From Cryptomeria japonica (taxonomy: Eukaryota; Streptophyta; Pinopsida; Cupressales; Cupressaceae): DNA of 64,000 nt. The position numbers were made by a program, and so were the translations under genes. Where the stretch lies: the NCBI RefSeq assembly GCF_030272615.1, contig NC_081414.1:769492153-769556152 (forward strand), given 5' to 3'. Below are positions 34,727 through 45,148 of the stretch, one piece after another; within the stretch, counting starts at the first letter, position 1, and every line of letters begins with the position of its first letter. The notes under the pieces are model-generated. The model had not been told where the DNA came from, did no database searches, and worked only from the letters and a program-made list of their open reading frames with translations.

Positions 34727-35010
34727 GGCACTTTGTGATGAACAGGGAGTACCAAGACATAGTACTTTGTGATGAACAGGGAGTACTAATATGAGTAGCA
34801 CTTTGTGATGAATAGGGAGTGCAAATATGAGCAGCACTTTGTGATGAACAAGGAGTGCAAACATGTAGTACTTTGTGATGAACAGGGAGTACCACTAGGA
34901 TAAAAAGCAACACTTTGTGATGAACAGTGAGTGTCACTAGGATAGAGCACCATATGATAAATATAAGCACTAGGATAAAAAGCAGCATTTTGTGATGAAT
35001 AGGGAATGCT
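34727..35010. repeat. Array of seven co-varying hairpin units
   Basis: Units at 34727-34753, 34761-34787, 34798-34822, 34834-34858, 34868-34892, 34910-34934 and 34984-35010. Each has a core close to TTGTGATGAACAGGG flanked by inverted 5-6-bp arms: GTACT/AGTAC, GCACT/AGTGC, ACACT/AGTGT, GCATT/AATGC. Six of seven units pair perfectly although the arms differ between units. A decayed eighth unit may lie at 34945-34970. It precedes the PMD exon by about 35 bases. Confidence 0.88.
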
Positions 35011-35045
35011 ACTATGATTGACACAACTAATTTGTTTGACTGTAG

Positions 35046-35669
35046 GAGTATCTACCTATGTTGGAGTCACAAGAGAGATTCCCATCGACTCAGAGTTTGT
35101 GAGCAGAGCTGACATTTGAGGAGAGAGCAGTGGTTCAGGCTATGGGCCTACGACATATTTTGTATGTGCCTGAGTTTCAGGTGAACATGGGGTTGTTGAC
35201 TGCGCTAGCTGAGAGATGGCACTCAGAGACTTGTAGTTTTCATTTGTCAATGGGTGAGATGACAATCACCTTAGAGGATGTATACAGGATTTTGAGGATA
35301 CCGATCGATGGGGAGTTGATACCCTATGATCGAGACGGAGACAGGGATGCACTGAGACGAGTGTTCTAGGATCTCGAATTGGAGATGAGGGCTGGACATG
35401 TGGCTTGGGATACCATGACACGGACAGGATTAGCACTACCAGTAGTATTGGCAAGAGTGATCAGTGGGTTCCTCTATCTAGATAGGGCGACACGAGGATT
35501 GGCTGGAGGATGGGGGAGGAGGAGGATGGGGGAGGAGGAGGAGAGGAGGAGGATGAGACAACTAGGCTCAAGAGATAGAGGGGACAGGAGAGATGATCTT
35601 GGGGTGGGTCCTTCTAGGGCTCAGACTCCATCGAGGCCATCCGGCTCTAAGGGAGGGAGTTCATCATAG
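35046..35669 (+). pseudogene. PMD protein gene, shortened, antisense in gypsy D
   Basis: Follows a likely acceptor (TGACTGTAG at 35037-35045). Reads a stop at about 35099, then AVVQAMGLRHILYVPEF, LTALAERWHSETCSFHLSMGEM and TITLEDVYRILRIPIDGE (N-terminal PMD blocks), a stop at 35367, and after it VAWDTMTRTGLALPVVLARV, a Gly/Arg/Glu-rich stretch and an SRPSGSKGGSSS end. The central PMD part (the WAWEH region seen in E) is missing, so about two thirds of the domain is deleted. PMD proteins may act in silencing or development in hosts, but passenger copies have no proven role. Its strand is opposite to gag. Confidence 0.82.
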
Positions 35670-37240
35670 CCGTAGAGGGCTCCCTATGTATCAATTTTGT
35701 ACCATTTTGTATGATGATGTAGACACCTTCGGGTGATTGTAGCCATATGATTTTGACATCATTGTATCATGACACCTATGATTTTTGATATATATATGAG
35801 ATGATTCATCTTTGCGGCAGCTATATGCATGTGTACCTATGTGATGCTTCTATATGTTTTATGATGTGTGTTTCTATGTGATGCTTGTGATATGGATGCA
35901 AATATGTACATGATGAAATGCAATATTTTTGTTATTTTATGTTTTAAAATGTTATGCGTATGCAATTGTGAATGTATGAAATGCAAATGAATATGATAAT
36001 GCAAAGAACTATTTACATGATGAGAATGTAAAATGTGCTAATATGTGTTGTGTGCAGGAAGTGATGCAATTGTGATATCTATATGTATGTATGAATGCTT
36101 AATATGTGGTAATGCAGGTGCAATGCAAATGTTTTTGGTGTGTCATCATACTCAGTCATATGATAGCAAGCTACACGGACTCAAGAAGGACTATGGAAGT
36201 CAATCAAGAAAGGGGGATGGAAGATGGAAGATATGAAAGTGAAAGAGCTTCTTGTGCATTATCATCATTGAGCTTTATTATGGCAAAATAGATTATGACA
36301 ATCAAGGCATATGTTCGACCTAGAAAGTCATTGTACCTATTTGCATGGAGATAAGATAGTCACAAATAAGAAATGCCCGAGTTCATACTAGACTCACAGT
36401 GTCCTCATATCCTTGGACAAGTCATAGCATTACTAAGAGACAATCCACAAACATCAAAGAAAAATAGGTGACAATACGTCATCCTCGCCTTTCTAGTCAA
36501 AGACATCCTGGAGATAGAATCTCTAGTCAGAGACATCCTAGAAAAGCTAAAAGACATTTCACCAAAAGATAAAATCAAAAAAGAAAACCAAGACTCGACA
36601 CCAACATCCACTGTAGTCCTCAAGTTTAGTGTCTCTTGTCAGTTGTATAAGTCTTATTTGATTGCGGTCACAATGTTTACTTTCACAAAAGGATAGATAG
36701 CACTGAACCATAATGTTGTCTGAGTCTGTTGAAACACTTGAATTGTTGAAAGTCCATTGTTGATGATGTGTCTCATCTGAAACTGACTGAATCCATGAAA
36801 CTAATACTTTATTATGAAGAAGATGAAACTTTATTGCGGATCTATGATGTAAATGTTGCTTTATTGTGGATTGTGCACGGATAGACTGAAGAAAACTAGA
36901 AGAAACTATACTCCTCGGAACGTGTTATGCTCTCAATTCCACACCCATCACTAGATGTAAGATTTGCCTTAGCCACATATAGGAGTTGATTTATTATGGA
37001 TGGAAAGGGGTGAAAAAGAATGTTTATTATGAATGGCTAACCAATCTTGGGTAGATCAATAACAAGCCATGATGGGAATGGGTAAGTTTATTATGAATGA
37101 ATAGGTTGTGAGTGTGTGCAAAGTGAAAGATGAAATGGAATCCTAAAGGAGGGAGGAGCAATGTCTCTACACATGGCGCCGGTGACCCGGTTTTCACCAT
37201 GGTACTTGCCTAGGGTGCCACCAAAGTGGTTTTCACCATT
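35670..37240. other. Non-coding region of D between PMD gene and pol end
   Basis: AT-rich, with many ATGTATGTG-like words at 35800-36130. Small frames on both strands (36045-36236, 36405-36623) match no family. Polypyrimidine runs start at about 37255. Confidence 0.5.
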
Positions 37241-37400
37241 GGACGAAATGTTTTCTCTTTACTTTTTTTTATTTTCCAATTTTTTTTATTTTTTTTGTGT
37301 CACAAGGCGCCTATTTGCCAGGTTTTCACCAAGTAACGATTTTTTTATTTTTTTATTTTTTTGAATTTTTTTGTATTTTTGAATTAGGATACTCTAAAGA
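37241..37400. repeat. T-rich low-complexity tract in D
   Basis: Repeated TTTTTTATTTTTTTATTTTT at 37260-37380, A-rich on the element strand, directly after the end of pol. Confidence 0.7.
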
Positions 37401-37401
37401 G

Positions 37402-38046
37402 CTATGTGTAAAACTTGCAAAGGTGCATGCTATTGATAGGATCCTCCAAAGGTTCACCCTCCGTAGTTGAGAGCTGATATGCACCAGATCCATATGCTGT
37501 TGTGATAATGTAAGAACCAAGCCAGTTTGGTTCGAACTTTCCCTTCTTCTCTCTGTCTTGCTAATTTTTAGGATTTTCTCTGAGAACTAAGTCACCCACC
37601 TCAAGTGTATGAGGCTTGACCTTGTGATTGTAACTGAGACATTCCTTGAATGAATGATATGTAGCTTGAGTGACTCTCTTCCTTGATAAATAAACTGAGA
37701 TAGAATTACTAATGTGTGGACTACGTAGGCCCATATGTGTGTCACCTAAAGAAGTTTGGCAATCCCTGATAACAAAGTCCTTCGAGGAAGCTCCATTAAA
37801 GGTCCATGATGTATCACCAAAAGGGGATATATGTGTGGAACATGTGGATGAGTGATGAAGGCTTATGATTGCGAAAAGAAGTGAAAGTAGGATGGCATGA
37901 TGGAGACTAAGGATCAACAAGTATTCTTTTTGACTTAAAATTGTAGATCTTTTGCCCCCATTTATTTTGATATTAGGGGAGATCAACTCTTGTTCTTTTT
38001 CTTTCATAGGATTTTTATCCTTGACTTTGATTTTTGCAGAGTCCAA
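37402..38046 (-). pseudogene. Integrase C-terminal end of gypsy D
   Basis: The minus-strand frame 38046-37561 ends in KPHTLEVGDLVLREN, then a TAG stop, and in the same frame KGKFEPNWLGSYIITTA, AYQLSTTEGEPLEDPIN and a natural TAG at 37402-37404. This is the typical tail of gypsy Pol after the integrase core (GDLVL and the KFxPNWxGPY block). The preceding roughly 140 residues are degenerate, with Ser/His-rich runs and no DDE core. So the core and everything up to the protease are gone, and the join lies near 38004-38046, where two frames overlap. Confidence 0.8.
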
Positions 38047-39212
38047 TAGCTTTTGATTTTGATTTGGACTAAAGGTCTTTTCTTTATTTTGACTTTTAGA
38101 TTTTTCTTTTCAAAGCTTGATTTTTGATCCCCAATGAGTAAGGGCTTTTGTAATTCTTGTTGATCCAAGTCTGGAAGTGGAGTGGAAATGGAATGAGTGG
38201 ATGAAATGGTAAAGCTATGTGAGTTCTCAAGAGGGTTGGCAATGCACACAATAGATTTTTTGTCGAAACCACTCTTAGGACTATTGATATCAAGAGTTGC
38301 TTGCACAACTAGAGGAGATTTGCATTCAGACTTAGTAGCCACAATACTAGGTGGTTCACACCCAATTCCTTGAAAATTATTTATAGATTGTTCTTGTTGA
38401 CTAAATACCTTAGGAGATAGTGGGAGTTGATCAACATGAAAAATATACTCACCACATCCCATGTCTTTAAACTTGAACTTTTCTTTTAGCTCTGCTTGTT
38501 TTGATGTAGAAGCTTTCAAGGATTCAGGATCCACATATGTTGAAGATGGAACAGCTTCTCGATTGACTGGTATTGTTATTTCTAATCTAGGTCACAGATT
38601 GTTGCAATATATGAATGGATTTGGGTCAGCATTAACTGTTATTTCAACTCCATTGTGATGAAACTTAATGCATTGGTGACATGTAGATGGGACTACCCTC
38701 ATTTCATGAATCCAAGGATGTCCTAGTAATATATTGTATGTGAGATCTAGGCCTAGGACTTGACAAACCACATCCTTTGTAACTAGCCCAACTTTGAGGG
38801 GCAAGGTGATTGTGCCTTTGGATGATCACTCTTCATCATCATATGCTTTGATGGTAATTTTGTTTGTATAATTCACAGCTTTATCAAAATATCCCAATTG
38901 TTTAATTGTTCTCAATGTACAAATGTTTAGACCAGCTCCTCTATCTATCAGGACTTGTTTTATTTGATGTTTGTGTAGGAAGGCTTAGATGTGTAAAGGT
39001 GCATTATGTGGCTGACTTACGGAGGCATCATTAGCTTTTGTGAATGTAAGGGAGTGTGGAACAGAAAGGTATCCCACCATGGCTTGAAACTAGTCCATGT
39101 TCAGATCAGTGGGGACAATAGTGTCTCTCAAGATTTTGTCAAGAATGGCTTTATGTGCAGGGGATATGTGTAAGAGCTCAAGGATGGATATGAGCGCGGG
39201 TGTCTTCCCCAA
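38004..39212 (-). pseudogene. Protease and linker region of gypsy D
   Basis: Same frame as gag. After the TAG at 39213, the retropepsin reads KQVLIDRGAGLNICTL (about 38925-38970), then ITLPLKVGLVTKDV and ILLGHPWIHEMRVVPSTCHQ (38804-38640), the LGHPW end of the fold. Stops at about 39090, 38820 and 38592 interrupt it. A Ser/Gln/Lys-rich linker runs to 38004 (FKDMGCGEYIFHVDQ near its start) with no RT motif. The protease processes Gag in the family. The D-x-G form (D-R-G) is seen; whether it was active is unknown. Confidence 0.8.
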
Positions 39213-41519
39213 CTATTCTACAAGGTCATACTCAAGTTTGGTTGATGAAGAAGCGGTGCTTTTAGCTAGAGCACCTTGCAAAGTGAATTTACCTCGACGA
39301 GTTGTGACATTACATTCAGAGGTAGGTTCGGAAGAAGATCCAATGCCTTTTAGGACAATCTTGGGTCTTTGGGTAGAATTTTCAGGTGTTTTGTCCTTGA
39401 TGATAATGGTAGAGACATAATTGTCCATGGAAATGTGATTGATAGTTGAATCATAGTTATAAGATGCTCTTGTATAGCTATTTTGGTCATCTGTGGCTTT
39501 AGACTTTCCCTTCTCATGCTTTGGGAATGGTTCCTTAAACATTTCATGTTCTTGGTTGGATGAGTGTCCTTCAATCTCAATGTCACCTCTGTCAATAAGA
39601 TCTTGTATGATGTTCTTCAGTCGATGGAAATTTCTCATCTTATGACCCTTGCTCTTGTGAAATTTGCAATACTCATCATCATTCCACCAATTTGGTTTGA
39701 CCTTTGGTTCATATGGAGGAAAATCTGGAATAGTGATTACTTTGTTTGCCACTAGCTTCTTGAAAACTGACTCTAGTGGTTCTCCCAATGGAGTATACTT
39801 CCTTCGTGACTTGGATGTTGTTTGAGTATTCACCTGATTGTTTGTAGAGCTTGATCCAGAAAAAATGATTTTGGGTCGTACTGTATTGGCATCCACAACA
39901 CCATCATTGACTGTGTTCTTGTTTTTATTCCAAAATCTTGGCTTATCTTTTCCTTTAAAGTTGTCTTTGTTTTCTTTGAATATCTTAATGACTCCTTGTT
40001 CAATTAGGACTTTCTCTGTTGCTAAGCCTTTTTCAATGACATCCTTGAAGGTGGACAAACAAGCTTTTCTTAGATCATAACCAATGTCTTTGTTAACATT
40101 TTGGGTGAACATCTCTACCATTTGTTTTTGTGGAATTTCACAAGAGCATCTGCTGGCTAGATTCCTCCATCTTTGTAAAAATGATGAAAAAGACTCTCCC
40201 TCCCTTTTCTTGGTGTTGCTCAAAGTGGTGACTGATATGTCTGTCTCTATGTTGTATGAGAAATGTTGTATAAATGCCTCAGCTAAGTCACCCCATGACT
40301 TAATTCTAGGTGGGAGTTGGGAGAACCATTACATAGCTTGATCACCTAAGCTTTGTGGGAATAATCACATCAAATATGTCTCTTCCACTGCTACCTCAAT
40401 GCAAGCTGTGAAAAATTATCTTATGTGTGCCTTAGGATCTCCTTTGCCTCTATACTTATCAAACTTAGGTGTCACAAAGTGTGTAGGAAATGGAGACATT
40501 GGAATGCTTTTGTCAAATGGATAAGGACATATGTCTCTCATTGTGTAAGTTGGTTTCAGTGTATTTATGTCCTCCATTTTCTTTTGTAAATCCTTGATTT
40601 GTTGTTCCAAATTTCTCTTAGGTGGAGACTGACTTCTTGGACCATACCCCATGCTTGAGGCACCAATTGGAGGAGGAGCATGTTGCATATATGGATGATA
40701 TTGATCATACACATGTTCATATGGAGGAGGTCTATAATGATGCTGCGTATAAGGACCACTTGGTATAGAGTCATGATGAGGGATGAAATATCTACTTTGT
40801 CCCTGTATACCATACTCTATGGGCATGTCATGAGTTTGTTCTAATATGTTGCCCCCAAATTTGATGTGGGGTTTCTTTGTGTCCAGATTTTGAGCATGCC
40901 TTTGAATATCCAATTGCTTTGGTGGTTGATCCTTAGCATTGGTATGTGATTGAGCATATTTTTCTGCATAAGACTTCCATATTGGTCTGTGAAGGTGAGT
41001 ATCATATGCTTGACCATGTGTGTATGGGACCTTTGGTTTTTGAAACAAAGATGATGGTGATTCAAGCACAAGATGTGGTCTTCTATTGCCTCCACTATTA
41101 GGCCTCCTTTGATCCATGTTGAGGTGAGGTTGTTGCAAAGGTCAATTTTCCATTATTTGAGACATGTCAAAATCATGAGGGATCTTGGCTCCACTTTGTG
41201 CCATCACTTGTAAGAAGTATTGTCTATCTCTCCTCATTATTTCCTCAACCAATCGATTGAAATAAGGATTCATAATGGTGTCTTCCACTTCTTCCGAATG
41301 TACTGAAATATTGTCCATATTGTCATTGTGTGTACCATTGTTGTTTGTAGTGTCCATGTTCTCAACATTTGGAATGTTTCTATAAGCATCCATGTCAGGT
41401 AATGTAGTATGATCAGAATTAAAAAAGATATCATTGTCATACTCATAGGAACTCATGTTTGTGGACTCTTGAGCCTCTTTAGTTTCTCTCCTAGATTTTT
41501 GGGAATGGGTTTCAACCAT
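39213..41519 (-). pseudogene. Gag of gypsy D
   Basis: One frame from ATG at 41519 down to 39213 with stops at 41142, 40416, 40365 and 40329 and no frameshift. The first 125 residues are acidic with Asn repeats; a Pro/His/Tyr-rich stretch follows (HHYRPPPYEHVYDQYHPY) and a short coiled coil (LEQQIKDLQKKMEDI). The capsid-like core has LFPQSLGDQAM, WFSQLPPRIKSWGDLAEAF and EGESFSSFLQRWRNLAS, the retrotransposon gag motif. The C-terminal part has CKFHKSKGHKMRNFHRLKNIIQDLID, a C…H-type region of the CxFHxxxGH…C pattern with the last Cys replaced by Phe. Particle-forming protein; here dead through stops. Confidence 0.88.
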
Positions 41520-43699
41520 GAACTAGGTATTGACCAAGATGTGTGAGACTAGATGAAAATGGAAAAGAGTATGGAAGACCAAGAGTTGGATGGAATGTAA
41601 ATGAATCTGAGGTTTACTTTCAATGTCCAAAGTGTAAGACCAAGTATTTATGTAGTAGAGTAGGTGTGACTTCCAAAGAGAGGATAGTTTCTCTTAATGA
41701 GTTAAGTTGACCTTGACTCTAAGTAAGACCGAATGAGACCCAAAGGTGATAGACCTTGATGAGGGACCACTCAGCAAAATGTTGTTGTATGTAGTGTGTT
41801 GACGGTATGATGAGGACAAGCAAGTGACCTTTTGACTCAAGTTTAGACAAATGTGAATGTAATGTAAGATGTAAAGCAATGATGGACTTTGTAAGACCCA
41901 AAGATAGGTTGAATGCTAGATGAAAACCCCAGAGAGATAAGTCTGAAACTAACTGTTCTTGTTTGTTGAATTATGAAAGTTTTCAATCCTGAACACAGAC
42001 GTGCTTGTATACTTCACAGACACTTAAAGGACATAGACGCTATTCTGTCAGACACAAACACATTTTGATGACACAGACGCAGGTCTGTTAGACACAGATG
42101 TGTTTCTGCCCTTCACAGACGTGTTTTGATGACACAGACACGGGTCTATCAGACATAGATGCATTTCTACAAACTTTGTGTAATTTTTCCAATCTGTGAA
42201 GTTGTTTGTTGTGACCAAATCTGAATATTTGACTGTTTTTCGTGACAAGAGGACACAGTGTTGATGAGGACTCAATGTTTGCAAGTGTTTAGACTCCAAA
42301 ATGACTCAAAGACAAGTGTGTTGTTTGATGTAAAATTGTTTTGCATACACTTGAAGACACAAAAGACACAGTGTTTTGATGTTTGGTCTTGAATGTTTGA
42401 TTGTTCAAAATAAGTCAAGCACAATTCTTATGGTTGGCCAAGACAATAGTTGTTGATCCCACATGGAGTTTCCCCCGAGGCTACGCTATTCAGAGCAAAT
42501 ACTTAGATGGTTGACCCCACTAGCTCCACCCTTGGCACTCACTTCTTGGGGCAGCCAAGCATCAGTCCCCATGAAAACTCCTCGTGGCGAACTTTGTATC
42601 TCTACTAAGAACCGTATGTGTGTGGGCTGCTACCAAAGGTCTGACCTCCTATCCCAACAACTAGAAGGATTTTGGCTTCTAAAACAAAAAGGTGCTAGTA
42701 AGGGCATCCACTCATGTGGTCATACATGTGGCACTTTCAGCTTTGTAAATATAGAAGGCTCCCAGCCGGTAGGGGTTACGCCCTATAATTGATCAAATAA
42801 ATGTGATCAAACGGGTTTATGGGGAGACATAGTGTCGATATGAACTAATCAGCACACGTTATTCATAGTTTTCACCATGAATACAGTTATTTATAGTGGT
42901 TTGGAAGAAGATGGCTTTTCTTTTGCTACCACTTGGGTTGTTCTCTCCTCACTAGTAGTCCTAATGACCACACGGGGAGATAGGCCCTCTAAAGATTAAA
43001 CAAAAAGAGCCTATTGCTCAAGACACAAAAGACAATGGTTCAATTTTAGTGCACCAATTGAAGTGTTTGCTAATCTATGAAAACAAGGCACACAATAAAT
43101 ATCAAAAAACCTTGCCAAGGTCTTGCAACAAAGATCTATTAGTAGTTTAGATTGTTTGAAATAATCACCCCTTCCTGCAAGCACACAAGTTAGGTAAATT
43201 TTAAATCCAAAAGACTTTGTGAAATAGGGGCCTTCAACAAAATGATTTTTCTTTCAAGACAAGTTGCACCAATTTCGTTAGCTAGATCTGAAAATGTTAG
43301 CTCAAAATAAACCGGATCTGAAATCCGAATGACAAAAAACTAAATCAATGAAACAAAAAATGCAACAACCGAACACAAATGCAGTTGTCATAGACACAGA
43401 TGCACCTAGATCTGACACAAATGCGGCTCTAGAATGCAGACGCGTTTCCCTAATGCAGATGCGCCTGAAGACTTCACAAACGTGACTATGGAACACAGAC
43501 GTGTTTCCCGAGATCTGCAAAAAATAAATATTGTCGAAGACGCAGATGCGGTTCTAGATGTCACAGACGCGACAGAAAATCAAAAATACGATCCAAAAGT
43601 GCGCAGACGCGAAAATATCAAAATGTTGTCGGAAATGTCAGATCTGCAACTTCAAAACAAAATCTGCAACAAAAGATGTTAAATGCAAAAGGGACAAGG
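41520..43699 (-). other. 5' leader of gypsy D, with inverted CACAGACGC arrays
   Basis: About 2.2 kb between primer site and gag. CACAGACGC-like units on the plus strand occur at 41995-42170 and 43380-43620. A GC-richer block at 42463-42792 is open for 109 codons on the plus strand, but no homolog comes to mind and it reads opposite to gag, so I treat it as leader sequence. Nothing else coding is seen. Confidence 0.6.
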
Positions 43700-43717
43700 G
43701 TCCCACTGGGTGTGCCA
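43700..43717 (-). promoter_or_regulatory. Primer-binding site of gypsy D
   Basis: Minus strand TGGCACACCCAGTGGGAC, three bases inside the 5' LTR; TGGC…CCC…GGGGAC is the usual layout for a tRNA-complementary site in gypsy elements. The tRNA is not identified. Confidence 0.7.
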
Positions 43718-43720
43718 AAA

Positions 43721-44508
43721 TGTATACGGTGAAAATGGATAACAACAATGATGAAAGACTAAATGAATTCAACCACAAAACCCTAGCCTAACAACAAAAA
43801 GATCCACCATAACATATGAAGATTACCTAAGACAATGCAAATCAAATGAAATCACAAAGATTATACCATCACATGTCCAATAGAGTTTGGATCTCCATTC
43901 TTCCTATCTCCATTGATCTTGCTTGATATATTTGCTCTCATATTTTATATGTGCACAAGAGCTCAACAAAGAACAGAAATGTGGTTGCAAGTAGGATCGC
44001 ATATGAAAGTGCAAAAGCGTAGTGTAGTCGAGTCGTAAGGGGGGCTGAATGCATAGTGAGGGTTTGATAATGAAGGAAGCATCTCCTTATATAGAAGACA
44101 CTATAAGAAATGAAGGGATAAGATTGAGAGGTGTAAAAGTGGTCGGCTATGATTAGAGGGTAGGTAAAGAAAATAATAAAATAATGAGAGGGTAGGTAGT
44201 GTATGAATTAAGAGATGAATGACATATGTCGTGGGTAGAAAAGGCTAATGAATTAATTAAATAAATAAAGATTCATTTAATTAATAGAGGAAGTGGGATC
44301 AATTAAATAAATAAGATATTTATTTAATTTAAGAAAAGGATAATTTAAATAAATGAATGAATTTATTTAAATGAGAAATAAGACTAGAAGAGGATAAATT
44401 AATTAATTAAATAAATAAAGATATATTTAATTAATAGAAGAATTAGCCTAAAATAATTAAATAAATAAAGATTTATTTAATTAGACATGACAATTTTAGG
44501 TGTCTACA
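43721..44508 (-). repeat. 5' LTR of gypsy D
   Basis: 788 bp, matching the left LTR. Starts (plus side) TGTATACGG and ends GGTGTCTACA, followed by CCACC, which repeats the CCACC before 32998. Confidence 0.9.
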
Positions 44509-45148
44509 CCACCAATCAGAGATTCAGAGGTAACTCAATAGCTATAAGACTCTTACACACAACCTCTATCTCATGCACCTCATATATAGGAGATACAATA
44601 CATGAAACCGTTAAATGGTATTTAAAAACCATGGGCTAAAACCACCCAATAAAGTGGACCTAGCCTTATCTCCAATCTAGATTTCCTATGATGTGTCAAA
44701 ATACACATAAACACGTGTTCCTCCCTTTTACAGCTCATTTATGTTTCCAATGTATTTTTATATTTCCTATTTCAGGAGACCAAACTTCTGAAGGCCATAA
44801 CTTGTGAACCGAGAGTCTGAATTGACAAACTATTTGAAGTGCCAAAAAGATTGCAAATTTCTCTATCACCTCATAAACCACTATGTTGATTACACCCACC
44901 TTTTAGGATGTTTCAAATCCTCTAAATTCCTCAAAATTCAATTTAAATATTTCATCGCAACCTTCAAAAAATGAAAACTTTAATATCTTCAAATCTAGTA
45001 ATGATCTTGCAATGAAAATTTTTCGACATGCTTATCTATCTAATTTGAAGCTTTGGGGAAAATTTTGAACCAATTCATACCCAAATGAAAACTTACTATA
45101 AATAGTAACCTTATGTAAATGCAATGTTGAGACACCATTTTCCCAACA
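44509..45148 (-). repeat. Old copia-like LTR K, right part
   Basis: Ends in CCCAACA (minus strand TGTTGGGAAAATGG), next to a purine tract on the minus strand (AAAGGAAAAGGAAATG). Together with 32740-32997 it makes an LTR of about 0.9 kb. Any internal region would lie to the right but shows no gag or pol. Confidence 0.55.

Larger units (their letters stand above)
32998..44508 (-). mobile_element. Gypsy element D, gag-protease type with antisense PMD gene
   Basis: Complete insertion of about 11.5 kb. LTRs 32998-33755 and 43721-44508, flanking CCACC on both sides (32993-32997 and 44509-44513), primer site 43700-43717, polypurine tract 33756-33775. Reading on the minus strand: leader with repeats, gag, protease, linker, integrase C-terminus. 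No RT, RNase H or integrase core is found, so it depends on another element. Between pol and the 3' LTR it carries, on the plus strand, a PMD gene with two repeat arrays. Extra genes between pol and the 3' LTR are known in Tat-lineage gypsy elements; placing D there is inference. Confidence 0.88.

Noticed and set aside
34727-35010. Regularly spaced repeats resembling a CRISPR array
   Set aside because: Eukaryotic retroelement context, spacers short and similar to each other, no cas genes; the units are internal hairpins of element D.
34713-35024. Minus-strand frame of 103 codons with repeated peptide units
   Set aside because: By-product of the hairpin array; repeats explain the peptide pattern, and pairing of arms, not codon structure, is conserved.
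42463-42792. Plus-strand frame of 109 codons in the leader of D
   Set aside because: Opposite to the element, no recognisable family, and explained by a locally GC-rich leader.
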